64,000 nucleotides of DNA from Deltaproteobacteria bacterium (GTDB lineage Bacteria > Myxococcota_A > Polyangia > JAAYKL01): assembly GCA_016935665.1 (NCBI GenBank), contig JAFGQN010000096.1, positions 1 through 64,000 of the forward strand, read 5' to 3'. Each line of letters opens with the position of its first letter. The first letter of the stretch is position 1. A model generated the notes under the pieces. That model did no database searches. It was not told where the DNA came from and saw only the letters and a program-made list of their open reading frames with translations. The position numbers were made by a program, and so were the translations under genes. This document shows, in pieces, positions 34,363 to 42,989 of the stretch.

Positions 34363-35364
34363 ATGCGAACTTACAAGTTCAATTTGTGTGGTGCGTATGT
34401 GTTGCAATTGTTTAGTGCTGTATTCATTCTGACAAGTCCCACCGTTTGCGCTGCCATGGCATCCGCAAGTGAATCGCCAGAGTCCGATACAGATTCAGTC
34501 CGCTTTGATTCGGATTCAATGGCGCTGGACAGCAATAGCATCCGGACCTCCGACAGCGATAGCGCCTGTACTTCGTCACCTCAGGAAATCATGTGGTACA
34601 CGTTCATCAATGATCGTCAGCAGGGTCCGTTTCCGCAATCCCGAATGGAAGAGATGGTGGACAACGGCATTATCACCCATTACACTCACGTGAATCGAGC
34701 GGGTACCGCCCAATGGGTGGAAGCCCAAACCATATTCAAGTTTGCAACGCCGCCCAGGCCGACGACGGTGGATGCCCAAAAGCAGGCTTCAAAAGGACAG
34801 TCTGCGACGGAACGCGTCCAGTCATCGCCTACACAGCAAACGAATGAAGAATACCTCAACCAAAAAGCGAGGCATGTGACGGCTGGCAATGCACTGGCTG
34901 CCATTGGTATGCTGGGCTCCGCGGCGGGCATGGTAATACAGCTCAACGGGGTTTCCGACGACGATGACGAAGTATTTCTGGCAGGTACGGGAGTATCCAT
35001 TGGTTTTGGTGTTCTTCGACTTACAGGGGTGATCGCAAGCGGAGTTGCCGCTCGCAGATACACGCGTCGCCTTGGAAAGCCACTGTTTTCGCTTGGCGCA
35101 TTCTGGGGTGGTTTCGGTGTGAATATCGCTGGAACTATCCTGCAGTATGCGCTGGGAAACCAGAATGTGAATGCCTGGATTGGTATTGGGGTGGGTACCG
35201 AAATTCTACTGGACGTTTTCTGGATGGTGCATCGCTTCAAAGCCGCCAAAACAACCAGTGACCATCGAACAATGGCCGCCGCACAACCACCACGGGTTGC
35301 TGTGGTGCCAATGGCGAATCCCCGGTTATCAAGTTATGGACTTGGTCTTCAAATGAGCTACTGA
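34363..35364 (+). CDS. GYF_2-domain membrane protein, paralogue 2
   Basis: 333 residues from ATG 34363 (GGAGGAG 6 nt upstream). It has the same order as paralogue 1: signal peptide, Ser/Asp/Thr linker, GYF_2 domain at about 78-130 (MWYTFINDRQQGPFPQSRME, GTAQWVEA), a linker, four hydrophobic helices and the C-terminus SSYGLGLQMSY. The linkers have diverged most, and the helices and GYF core least. This indicates tandem duplication with both copies under selection. No known function. Confidence 0.65.
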   Translation: MRTYKFNLCGAYVLQLFSAVFILTSPTVCAAMASASESPESDTDSVRFDSDSMALDSNSIRTSDSDSACTSSPQEIMWYTFINDRQQGPFPQSRMEEMVDNGIITHYTHVNRAGTAQWVEAQTIFKFATPPRPTTVDAQKQASKGQSATERVQSSPTQQTNEEYLNQKARHVTAGNALAAIGMLGSAAGMVIQLNGVSDDDDEVFLAGTGVSIGFGVLRLTGVIASGVAARRYTRRLGKPLFSLGAFWGGFGVNIAGTILQYALGNQNVNAWIGIGVGTEILLDVFWMVHRFKAAKTTSDHRTMAAAQPPRVAVVPMANPRLSSYGLGLQMSY

Positions 35365-35396
35365 TGGTGTAAAAGAGGTTATGTCACCACCCGCGC

Positions 35397-35445
35397 TAAT
35401 CCTTTTGGGGCGACTGTTGCTGATGACTGCCGCATTCAAGGATTA
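35397..35445 (+). repeat. Long-loop inverted repeat upstream of the BASS gene
   Basis: Perfect 8-nt arms taatcctt (35397-35404) and aaggatta (35438-35445) lie 52 nt before the transporter start. A folded leader or a regulator site is possible; no known riboswitch consensus was recognised. Confidence 0.3.
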
Positions 35446-35496
35446 AGAACGATTTCCCGCTTGTGTTTTGCCGCAAATGTAATTTATTAGAGGTCC

Positions 35497-36390
35497 ATGG
35501 TTATTTTTCTTAGCATACTTGTGGGAAGCATTGTTGCTCTCTTTTTTCCCAATGTCGTGCTGGTGTTAAAGCCCGCATTGCAGCCATCATTTGCAGTCAC
35601 CATGCTTTTTGTGGGGATGCTGGTTCCGCCGGAAAATGTGCGACTGTTTTTGAGGCAGCCGACGCGTCCATTATTGGGACTTTTGGCGCAATACACTATT
35701 ATGCCTCTTACCGCATTTGGCGTTTCCCTCTTTTTTAAAGATCCCGTGTTGCGTACAGGCATTGTTCTGGTGGGTTGCATGCCCGGCGCCATGGCATCAA
35801 ACGTGATGACGGTTCTGCTCAAAGGCGATGTCATTTTGTCAGTCACCATGACGACGCTCGCGACGCTTGCCTGCCCACTGATAATTGCCTTCTGGCTGCC
35901 ACTTCTCACTGGCACGTCGGTTTCCGTGCAGGTATTGCCCATGATTTGGAATGCAACATGGATGGTGGTGTTGCCCGTGTGTGTTGGAATCACGGTTCGA
36001 TTTCGGTTAAAGACGGTGTCGCATCGCTTTGAACGCGTTGCGTCAACCCTGGCATCTGTTGCCATTACGTTGATTATTCTGGTGGTTGTGGCAGCCAACC
36101 GCGAACGGCTGCTTGGATTAAGCGGGGCATTGGCCGTGGCGATGCTGGCAATGAATCTGACCGGATACGGGCTGGCGTTTGTTGTGGGAACACTGTTTAA
36201 ATGGCCCAAAACACAGCGACGTACGCTGATAATCGAGGTTGGCATGCAAAATGCTGGCTTGGGAAGCGTGCTGGCACTCGCGCATCTGGGAGAAGCAGGC
36301 GCCGTCCCCAGTGCATTCTATACCGCTCTGTGCGTATTAACCGTGTCAGCCGCACTGCCGCTGCAAAAAAGATTTGTTTCCGATTTTTAG
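35497..36390 (+). CDS. BASS-family (bile acid:sodium symporter-like) transporter
   Basis: 297 residues with about nine hydrophobic helices. The pattern LFVGMLVPPENVRLFLRQP, GCMPGAMASNVMTVL (the crossover/Na+ site motif of the family) and EVGMQNAGLGSVLA (second unwound helix) identify the bile acid:sodium symporter (BASS) superfamily. Bacterial members carry organic anions such as pyruvate, pantoate or keto acids rather than bile acids. It is monocistronic, with GAGGT just upstream of ATG 35497. Substrate not inferable. Confidence 0.85.
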   Translation: MVIFLSILVGSIVALFFPNVVLVLKPALQPSFAVTMLFVGMLVPPENVRLFLRQPTRPLLGLLAQYTIMPLTAFGVSLFFKDPVLRTGIVLVGCMPGAMASNVMTVLLKGDVILSVTMTTLATLACPLIIAFWLPLLTGTSVSVQVLPMIWNATWMVVLPVCVGITVRFRLKTVSHRFERVASTLASVAITLIILVVVAANRERLLGLSGALAVAMLAMNLTGYGLAFVVGTLFKWPKTQRRTLIIEVGMQNAGLGSVLALAHLGEAGAVPSAFYTALCVLTVSAALPLQKRFVSDF

Positions 36391-36659
36391 TCGTCTTTTT
36401 AATGATTTCAATATGTTACGTAGGGCGTTTAAGCAGCAGGATGCCTTTTAATACCCGTTTCACTGGTCGCGCTCCGTTTTCGATTAAATCATAAGTGTTG
36501 CATAAAAGCGGGATGGCGCATCGAAATACGACAGGCAAACCAGTTGGATATGGATTCACCCCATTGTAATTTCATTGACCTTCGATATTTCCTGGCACGC
36601 GTTGTTTCAGCACAGGCACATTATTATCGTTTTCTTGGAAACCTGTCACAGGAGTTGAA

Positions 36660-37517
36660 ATGAGATTTTTTGTATTTATATGGTTTGCGATGACCATGTT
36701 GCTGAACATCGCCTGCGTTGAAGCGGATCAGATTGCAAACAGCTCAGATGACACGTTCGGACTGTCCACTGACGATGCCGGAATTGACTCTGAAACATCA
36801 AAAGTGTCTGAAGGTGAAACCGACACAGGGATTGTCGGGGACACGGATGTCGTTGATATCACACCGGAGAGTACTGACCGCATTGCGGATTTGGATACCG
36901 GGACGGGGAACAAGTCGAGTGATTCGGAATCGTCCGGGCCGGGTGCCTCTGATGACACGGAAAGGGACGAAACGGACGACGATACAGGTGGTGCGGACAT
37001 CAGCGGTGATACCGGCACAGAGACCCCTGGTGATGATACCGATAGTGGCGACGTGGATACAACAGATGATACAGGGGCTGTGGATACCGCAGATGATGCT
37101 GGCGATGACACGATCACTGATACGAGCGAGACGGACCCGGAGGACGAGACGGACTTCGATACGGACATCGATACGGGCACAGCCGACGGTGTGTGCACCC
37201 CAACAAAGACATTGGGCTTTGGGGAAGCCAACGGTACTGTCGTGCTTAACAACGGATGCTACGAAATTGTCCCTTACAATCAATGGACCCGTTCGTATCT
37301 GGTGGGACTGAGTAATGGTTTGGTCAGTGTTTCCAACCCCGTCCCATACGTGTGGCACTGGACTGATGGTGTAAATAGTGTGAGTGGGGAAGGCGCATTT
37401 ACGGCCCTGTTTGCACAGGACGTGTTCACCGGGACGTTGTATCCGTATCCCGTGATACTGGAATTGACAGGCGACGGCAAGACTCAGGTGGAAATTCGAG
37501 TTTTCGAGAGTTCCTGA
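36660..37517 (+). CDS. Asp/Thr-rich lipoprotein
   Basis: 285 residues. A lipoprotein signal ends MLLNIAC (Cys about residue 20). Residues 25-180 are a low-complexity linker of Asp, Thr, Gly and Ser (DTGTETPGDDTDSGDVDTTD and similar). The C-terminal 100 residues form a compact beta-rich domain with two Cys (TADGVCTPT, NNGCYEIV) that may pair. AGGAG precedes ATG 36660. The linker likely extends the domain from the outer membrane. Similar linkers occur at 38511, 41097 and 47749. No family was recognised for the terminal domain. Confidence 0.7.
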   Translation: MRFFVFIWFAMTMLLNIACVEADQIANSSDDTFGLSTDDAGIDSETSKVSEGETDTGIVGDTDVVDITPESTDRIADLDTGTGNKSSDSESSGPGASDDTERDETDDDTGGADISGDTGTETPGDDTDSGDVDTTDDTGAVDTADDAGDDTITDTSETDPEDETDFDTDIDTGTADGVCTPTKTLGFGEANGTVVLNNGCYEIVPYNQWTRSYLVGLSNGLVSVSNPVPYVWHWTDGVNSVSGEGAFTALFAQDVFTGTLYPYPVILELTGDGKTQVEIRVFESS

Positions 37518-37615
37518 CACGAACACGGTTTTCATTTTTCAGTTGTCGATTTGACACATTCCTGGCAGGATGCATAGTGGTTTTGAATTAAAAAAGTTGT
37601 GTTCGGAGGTCTCCA

Positions 37616-38167
37616 GTGAATGGATTTTTGAACCGGATGTGGCCAACGATTTTCGCCGCGTCGGTGTGTGTGTTTCCGGCAAGGGTTTGCGTTGCCGATG
37701 ATGACGGGTCTATTGTGTTTAATTACACCTTTGAGGTGTCCCTGGCGCCGGAAGAGGTGGTCCATACTATTTTTGAGTTCGATCATCTCAAAACCTACTC
37801 AAAGGGCGTGCATAGTTTGAAGCAATTGCAGCATAAACCGGGCAGTCATGTGGTGCGGTATGAATACCGACATGCCATGTTTAAAACCATCATTTCGTTT
37901 AAGCGAATACTCAATTTATCTCAAAACGAGATAGACGTGGAAATGCTGTCCTGCTGGGACAATGTTCCGTTTTTGCCCATGCTGAGAAAGATGACTGGTC
38001 GCTACAAAGTGTATGTAAATGCGGCCGGGAAAACAGTAGTACGGTATCGCACAGTAAGCGAATTTGACAGCTCGCCGGGCAGAGCATACCGAAAAATACT
38101 GAATCGGCGCAGTCTCAAGTTTATGGATGGTCTCAAAGAATACCTGCTGTCGCGGATGGCGAAGTGA
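37616..38167 (+). CDS. Secreted SRPBCC-like protein
   Basis: 183 residues from GTG 37616 (CGGAGG 6 nt upstream). A signal peptide covers about 1-26 (cleavage near CVA-DDD). The rest fits the SRPBCC helix-grip fold: FNYTFEVSLAPEEVVHTIFE, a central beta region and the C-terminal helix KFMDGLKEYLLSRM. It is probably periplasmic and binds a hydrophobic ligand. It is a second secreted SRPBCC-like protein beside that at 4320-4970, but the sequences are clearly different. Neighbours give no pathway. Confidence 0.55.
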   Translation: MNGFLNRMWPTIFAASVCVFPARVCVADDDGSIVFNYTFEVSLAPEEVVHTIFEFDHLKTYSKGVHSLKQLQHKPGSHVVRYEYRHAMFKTIISFKRILNLSQNEIDVEMLSCWDNVPFLPMLRKMTGRYKVYVNAAGKTVVRYRTVSEFDSSPGRAYRKILNRRSLKFMDGLKEYLLSRMAK

Positions 38168-38510
38168 CCGCCGGAATTCACGTGGCGCCCCTGGAGCAGC
38201 AGGCAGATGTGGCGTAGACTATCTGCCATTTGAATTGCCAATCTCAAATGGCTCTCGCAGATGCACCTTTAAATCGCGCAGTTATTGGCCGTTAATGGTG
38301 TCGATATGACGCAATATATTGATTTTATTAAAGTAAATTCGTCGATAAGTTGATGGCATAGCAAAAATTACCCTGTGTTGAACATCATTAAAAAAAATTT
38401 AATAATATAGAATAAATACCTGGGTATTAAAAAAATACATAATCTGTCGTTTGTTTATTTGTGCACGCTGCACGGAAAATTCCCCATGCTGCAAAATTAG
38501 GAGGCGCGTT
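38168..38510. other. AT-rich intergenic region with small palindrome
   Basis: No coding frame is credible here. The stretch 38330-38450 is very AT-rich. It contains the palindrome aatacc-tg-ggtatt at 38415-38428, a possible operator or promoter part for the lipoprotein-porin-binding-protein operon that starts at 38511. No -35/-10 pair was assigned. Confidence 0.4.
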
Positions 38511-39002
38511 TTGTCACAACAAGTAAAGCTGAAAAGTGAATTGAAGACACGTACAGGTGTACTTCGAACAGTATTTCAATGGGTTTGCGTTTTGAGTCTG
38601 ACGCTGCTGTTTATGTTGTCAGCTCAGGCATGCCTGGATGAATCCCAAATGTGCGGAGATGAAATGGTTGTTTTGGACGACGGTTTCTGCGGGCCAAAGC
38701 AACAGGTTGAAACAACGGATACAGCGACGCACGATACGGCCACCTCTGATACTGGAACAGATACAGAAACAAGCACCGAGGGGGATGGTTTGCCCGAGGG
38801 GATGGATGCGGCCTGCAGCGAAACGATGCCGTGTACCGGCGAAGCAGATTTCTGCAACCAGGTTCCAGGCTCTCCGGAAGGCGTTTGCACAATTCAGGGG
38901 TGTACCATCGAGCCGGACGATTGTCCCCCCGGATACGTCTGTTTTGATTTGTCAGTAATCGTCCCGACCCTGCCTACTATTTGCCAACAGGATGAGTTGT
39001 GA
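38511..39002 (+). CDS. Cys-rich secreted protein or lipoprotein
   Basis: 163 residues from TTG 38511; AGGAGG lies exactly 6 nt upstream, which decides the start over an upstream TTG at 38451. A signal peptide ends in MLSAQAC (possible lipidated Cys, imperfect lipobox). A short Thr/Asp linker (DTATHDTATSDTGTDTE) follows, then a domain with eight Cys (CSETMPCTGEADFCNQ, GVCTIQGC, DDCPPGYVC, TICQ) typical of small disulfide-knotted secreted domains. It is the first gene of an operon with the porin and the PBP-like gene (9 nt and 16 nt gaps). Function unknown. Confidence 0.6.
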   Translation: MSQQVKLKSELKTRTGVLRTVFQWVCVLSLTLLFMLSAQACLDESQMCGDEMVVLDDGFCGPKQQVETTDTATHDTATSDTGTDTETSTEGDGLPEGMDAACSETMPCTGEADFCNQVPGSPEGVCTIQGCTIEPDDCPPGYVCFDLSVIVPTLPTICQQDEL

Positions 39003-39010
39003 GGTGAACA

Positions 39011-40504
39011 ATGAAAAATAGACAAAAAGAACTGGATGCGATTAATTTTCACTGCTCTCAAAGCACCCCTACTGTGCAGCACAACATAATTCTTTTGCTT
39101 GTACTGGGGGGGACCATTGCGTTTGCAAGCCCTTCGGCGCTCGGCCAGGACATACAGAATGATTCGACTGAGGCGGAAGTTCCGGAGCCTGCAGCAGACA
39201 CAAATGCGGAAGCTGTCTCGACGGATGCGGACACAACCGAAGGAGACACGACGGCAGCAGAGAACGAGTCGTTGAAACAGCAACTGAAAGAACAGCAGGA
39301 TGCTATCGAACAGCTGCAGGACGCGCAAATAAATGCTGCCATGGAAAGCGAGAAGAAGCTGAAGATATACGGATTTGTTGATGTTCGATGGTACAAGTTT
39401 ATTCTGTTTGAAAAACCGAATATGTTGGAGGGAGTTGTCAACCAACACAACACGTTTGTTGTAGGTCACTGGAATATGTTCATTGAAAAACATTTGACAG
39501 ACACGTTTCGCGTACTGGGAGAGGTTCGGTTTCTGTTTCAGCCAATGGATGAAATTATCGATTATGGCGATCCCCTGGGGACGCAATTTAAACGATGGAA
39601 CGTTCAAACCGGTGATCACCCGGATGGATACTATTTCAATTGGGGCGGTATTTCCATTGAACAGGTATGGGTCGAGTATCATCCCAGCAACTACTTCGGT
39701 GTTAAAGTCGGCAAATTCTTCACCCCGTTCAGTTCGTGGAATCTGGACCATGGCCCCACAGTGGTGGTGCCCATCCATCTGCCGTTTCTCATTACCGGAA
39801 AATTTATTCCGGTAGCTCAGACGGGCATTTATGCATATGGTCGCGCCTTTCCGAGTGGCTCAACATCTATCTCTTACGGTCTGACCCTTTCAAACGGAAC
39901 GGGTCCGAGCGCCGAATTCCACGATTTGGATGACAAAAAGGCAATAGGCGCACATCTCGATTTTTCGTATAATGGACCGATAAAACTCGATGTGGGCACA
40001 TACGTTTACATGGGAGATTACACGGATGTTGAGAATAACTTCGTTTCATATGTCCCCCTGGATGTGGAAGAAAAAGTCGTACTGGCGTACAAGGAAAAAG
40101 CGATTTCTGCAAAATTCAAGCTGGAGGTGGCCGATGTGATGCTCCAGTCCGAATATGTAAGGGGGCTCGTCGAGTACAAGGATGACAAGCGGTTACATGC
40201 ACTCGATCCAACAATGGATGAGTACTTCCCCGATTTCGTGCACCAGGCAATGTATGCCCTTCTTGCCTACCGACTGCCATTTGAAAGCGTGAACATTCGG
40301 CCGTTCGTAATGTATGAATATATGGAACCGGCAGTGTTCAACAGCACACCAATGGGACATATCTATGAAGTTGGCATCAACTGGCGTATTAACGCCTACA
40401 CCGCATTGAAGGTTGAGTTTTACCATGCCAATGCCAAAGAGACGAGCGGCGAAAATACCAGGGATTTTGAGGTCATTAATACCCAGCTGGCAGTGACATA
40501 CTGA
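39011..40504 (+). CDS. Outer-membrane porin-like protein with coiled coil
   Basis: 497 residues. Signal peptide (cleavage near ALG-QDI), an acidic Ala/Thr/Glu linker, then a short coiled coil (about 75-110, ESLKQQLKEQQDAIEQLQDA) and a C-terminal beta-barrel with alternating aromatic strands ending INTQLAVTY. Segments KIYGFVDVRWYKF, VKVGKFFTPFSSWN and KFKLEVADVMLQSEYVRG resemble phosphate-selective porin O/P-like barrels. The N-terminal coiled coil may trimerise or contact peptidoglycan. GAGGTG precedes ATG 39011. It sits between the Cys-rich protein and a PBP-like protein, suggesting a nutrient-uptake operon. Confidence 0.7.
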   Translation: MKNRQKELDAINFHCSQSTPTVQHNIILLLVLGGTIAFASPSALGQDIQNDSTEAEVPEPAADTNAEAVSTDADTTEGDTTAAENESLKQQLKEQQDAIEQLQDAQINAAMESEKKLKIYGFVDVRWYKFILFEKPNMLEGVVNQHNTFVVGHWNMFIEKHLTDTFRVLGEVRFLFQPMDEIIDYGDPLGTQFKRWNVQTGDHPDGYYFNWGGISIEQVWVEYHPSNYFGVKVGKFFTPFSSWNLDHGPTVVVPIHLPFLITGKFIPVAQTGIYAYGRAFPSGSTSISYGLTLSNGTGPSAEFHDLDDKKAIGAHLDFSYNGPIKLDVGTYVYMGDYTDVENNFVSYVPLDVEEKVVLAYKEKAISAKFKLEVADVMLQSEYVRGLVEYKDDKRLHALDPTMDEYFPDFVHQAMYALLAYRLPFESVNIRPFVMYEYMEPAVFNSTPMGHIYEVGINWRINAYTALKVEFYHANAKETSGENTRDFEVINTQLAVTY

Positions 40505-40520
40505 GAGAAGGGAAAATACA

Positions 40521-40976
40521 ATGCAAAAACAACAAAAAACATCAAGGGCTTTTCTTTTCCTTCTATTCATCGCAGGCACTTTGCAAAGTACTCCTTTGGA
40601 AGCAGAGTCGCTGGATGACATTCTCGTTTTCGTTAATCCCTCTAATTCCATTAGAAAGCTCAGTGTCGCCGAAGTGAGGCAGATTTTTTTAAAAGAGAAA
40701 ACGAAGTGGTCCACAGGAAACAATATTCTTTGTATTCACCCACCGCAAAACGTGGGGCTACGAAATCAGTTCAGAAGCCAGGTACTGGATATGACCCAGG
40801 AGGAAGAGGATACATATTGGCAGGATAAAAAAATTCGAGACAATCTATCCCCTCCTGTTTCGTTAGGGAATACGTACAGGGCTGTTTTTTCGTTAAGAGA
40901 GGGTATCAGCTATGGCTATCGAAAAGACGTCCCACGCTCCGCGGTAAAAATCGTTCTGGTAATTCCCGCGCATTGA
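40521..40976 (+). CDS. Small PBP-like periplasmic protein (phosphate-binding-like)
   Basis: 151 residues. Signal peptide (cleavage near LEA-ESL), then a single-lobe periplasmic-binding-protein-like domain. The start LDDILVFVNPSNSIRKLSVA and EVRQIFLKEKTKWSTG match the family of short PstS-like proteins often found beside O/P-type porins. AAGGGA precedes ATG 40521. It overlaps nothing and lies 16 nt after the porin stop. It is much shorter than true PstS and has no adjacent ABC transporter, so it may have a sensing or porin-associated role. Confidence 0.65.
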   Translation: MQKQQKTSRAFLFLLFIAGTLQSTPLEAESLDDILVFVNPSNSIRKLSVAEVRQIFLKEKTKWSTGNNILCIHPPQNVGLRNQFRSQVLDMTQEEEDTYWQDKKIRDNLSPPVSLGNTYRAVFSLREGISYGYRKDVPRSAVKIVLVIPAH

Positions 40977-41096
40977 GAGAAAATGCAGATTCCCGGGACA
41001 TTTTGCGTTGACCAGGGGATGGCCAGTGATTTTCGCACTGTCACGAATGGAAAAGTGATGCTGGAAATCATCCTGAGCACCTGGAAGGTTGGGGCG

Positions 41097-42284
41097 ATGT
41101 GGCGCAAAATACACGTCATGCCACTTCAATATTTCATTTTCAAAAGACTTTCGCTGTTGATATTCGGCCTCGTGATTGCGGGGACGGCTGCGTGTTCCAA
41201 AGATGAACAGACCAAACATTTGGCCGACACCGCGTCGGATGACCGCGCTGATTCGGAAACATCGACCGGGACAATTACACCGACGGGTATTCGGTGTGCC
41301 AATGGCTTTTCGTGTTTTGACGATACAGCTTCAGGGGTCGTTTGGGTGATGAAGGACGACGGGAATATTAATGGCCCCGCCTGCAAGGATGTGTGCGAGC
41401 AGGCGTTGAATCAAAACTGTTCGTTTTACGCGTGTGATGCAGGGCACAATGTGGAATTTAAAGATATTGACAGTTTTACGGGCATTGCCGCCGGCCTGGG
41501 GTTCACCTGTCGCGAAGGGGGATGCTGGTGGCCTGACGCGCCGGGGGAAGGAATGTATCTTGTATCCATTGAAACCGACGAAAACGGTGCGAAATCGTGT
41601 TTCTTTCCAACCGAAAACACCCTCAGTTGCAGCACCCATCCTGGGAATGCCAATTGTTTTGGTGAGCGGTATGCATCGGTGTGTCCCTGTGTGCCCAAAG
41701 CGCTGGATGAGGCCTGCGTTTGGGAGTGCGGGCCGCAGCACACCACGCGCGCCGTATGGAAAACCAGCGGTACCAGCTGTGTAGAGCGTATCAATTACTG
41801 GCGCAAACGGGCCTGTGAAGAAGGTTGGGCGGAATGTCCGCCGACGGGATTGCCGCCCATGGTGGAGTGTGTGGCGTGTCATGCGTGCGCCAATTCGGAG
41901 GCCGAATGGGACAAGGACCACGGGGCCCACGATTCGTTTGGACGATGCGGCGAACATGTTCAGGGGGAGGGCGGTGGCGCCACATGCGCTGATGTAATTG
42001 ATGCCTTTGTCAGTGAACGGGCGCCGGACGAGAATGGAGTGATGCGATGTACCGGCCATTGCGGTCCCATACTCGCCGCCGGTTGCCAGACTTTCTTTTG
42101 GGGAAAAGAAAGCGATTCCGGGTTTCATACCCTGAACTGGCGTTCGTGCGATGTGGAAAAATGTCAGAGCTACTGCGACGCCAATCCGGATGATTGTTTC
42201 ACCCACGAAACCTCGCCATCAACAGATTGCGATTCTCCTGAAATGGGCGCGGAAGCCGGGCCGGTATTGCAGAACTGTCTGTAG
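41097..42284 (+). CDS. Large Cys-rich lipoprotein
   Basis: 395 residues from ATG 41097 (GGAAGG 8 nt upstream); ATG 41118 is an alternative. The lipoprotein signal ends VIAGTAAC. The mature protein begins with an Asp/Thr/Ser linker and contains more than thirty Cys, many in pairs (SCFDD, CKDVCEQA, CSFYAC, CPCVPK, CVACHACAN). It would form a disulfide-rich surface domain. A CxxCH-like haem motif (CVACHAC) occurs once, which alone does not make it a cytochrome. No known family recognised. It follows the porin operon by 120 nt on the same strand. Confidence 0.65.
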   Translation: MWRKIHVMPLQYFIFKRLSLLIFGLVIAGTAACSKDEQTKHLADTASDDRADSETSTGTITPTGIRCANGFSCFDDTASGVVWVMKDDGNINGPACKDVCEQALNQNCSFYACDAGHNVEFKDIDSFTGIAAGLGFTCREGGCWWPDAPGEGMYLVSIETDENGAKSCFFPTENTLSCSTHPGNANCFGERYASVCPCVPKALDEACVWECGPQHTTRAVWKTSGTSCVERINYWRKRACEEGWAECPPTGLPPMVECVACHACANSEAEWDKDHGAHDSFGRCGEHVQGEGGGATCADVIDAFVSERAPDENGVMRCTGHCGPILAAGCQTFFWGKESDSGFHTLNWRSCDVEKCQSYCDANPDDCFTHETSPSTDCDSPEMGAEAGPVLQNCL

Positions 42285-42327
42285 GATTCACTTTCAACAT
42301 TCAGTTTTACCCACAGGATGTCTCCTC

Positions 42328-42984
42328 TTAGTTGAACGCCACTCTAACCACTCCTCCAAAACTGACAAAGCCTTCCTTTTCCCACTTTTTTGAACCCGTG
42401 CACATCGTGGTGCCACGAGACGTAACGCAGGATTTTTGAGAAAGCCAGATTGTATACGTCACATCTGCGCCAATCCCCCAATGGCGATTTTTGAAGTTGT
42501 AATACAACGCGGCATGTCCACCAGGATACAGCCCGGTATTGACTGCCTTAGTGGTCACCCCCATGGTGGCGGCGTCCAGGTGCATCCGTCCAACGCCTAT
42601 GGTGGGGCCCACAGACAATTGGATTCGGTCGAATGCGCCCAGTATGTCGAACCGAGGGGTGAAAAAGAAGACGGTAAATGTGCCGGATGCATCAACCGAG
42701 TCTACCTTTTCCAGGGCAATCGCGCCGTGTTGAAACGTGGTTTCCATCGACACAAATCGTCCCAGCTGCACGCCGAATGACAGGCGACCACTTGGCGCCA
42801 TATTGTAGGCATCTGCGCCTTTTCCCGTATGTCGTCCCGTGTGCAGAGCGCCTGCGAGATACGGCCGCGTGTCAAAGGCGGGGACATTGGGGGCACAGAG
42901 CAATACCATTGCAACAATCAATGCCAAAAAACGCATGTCTTTCAACAGGGGAGATGCGGTCGACTGTTTTCTGCCGTTTTTCAT
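42328..42984 (-). CDS. Outer-membrane beta-barrel protein
   Basis: 218 residues. Signal peptide (hydrophobic LALIVAMVLLCAPNVPA, cleavage near AFD), then alternating short beta-strands with aromatic and Gly residues (GVQLGRFVSMETTFQ, FFFTPRFDIL, HAALYYNFKN, GADVTYTIWL) ending VVRVAFN. This is a small eight-strand-type barrel. It starts 5 nt after the stop of the nuclease gene, so the two are translationally linked. Function unknown. Confidence 0.65.
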   Translation of the reverse strand: MKNGRKQSTASPLLKDMRFLALIVAMVLLCAPNVPAFDTRPYLAGALHTGRHTGKGADAYNMAPSGRLSFGVQLGRFVSMETTFQHGAIALEKVDSVDASGTFTVFFFTPRFDILGAFDRIQLSVGPTIGVGRMHLDAATMGVTTKAVNTGLYPGGHAALYYNFKNRHWGIGADVTYTIWLSQKSCVTSRGTTMCTGSKKWEKEGFVSFGGVVRVAFN

Positions 42985-42989
42985 TTGAT

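Noticed and set aside
36660-37200. DNA repeat array or CRISPR in the Asp/Thr-rich coding region
   Set aside because: The repetition comes from low-complexity codons without regular spacer-repeat periodicity.
41870-41895. Multihaem cytochrome assignment for the Cys-rich lipoprotein
   Set aside because: Only one haem-like CxxCH motif occurs among many cysteine pairs.
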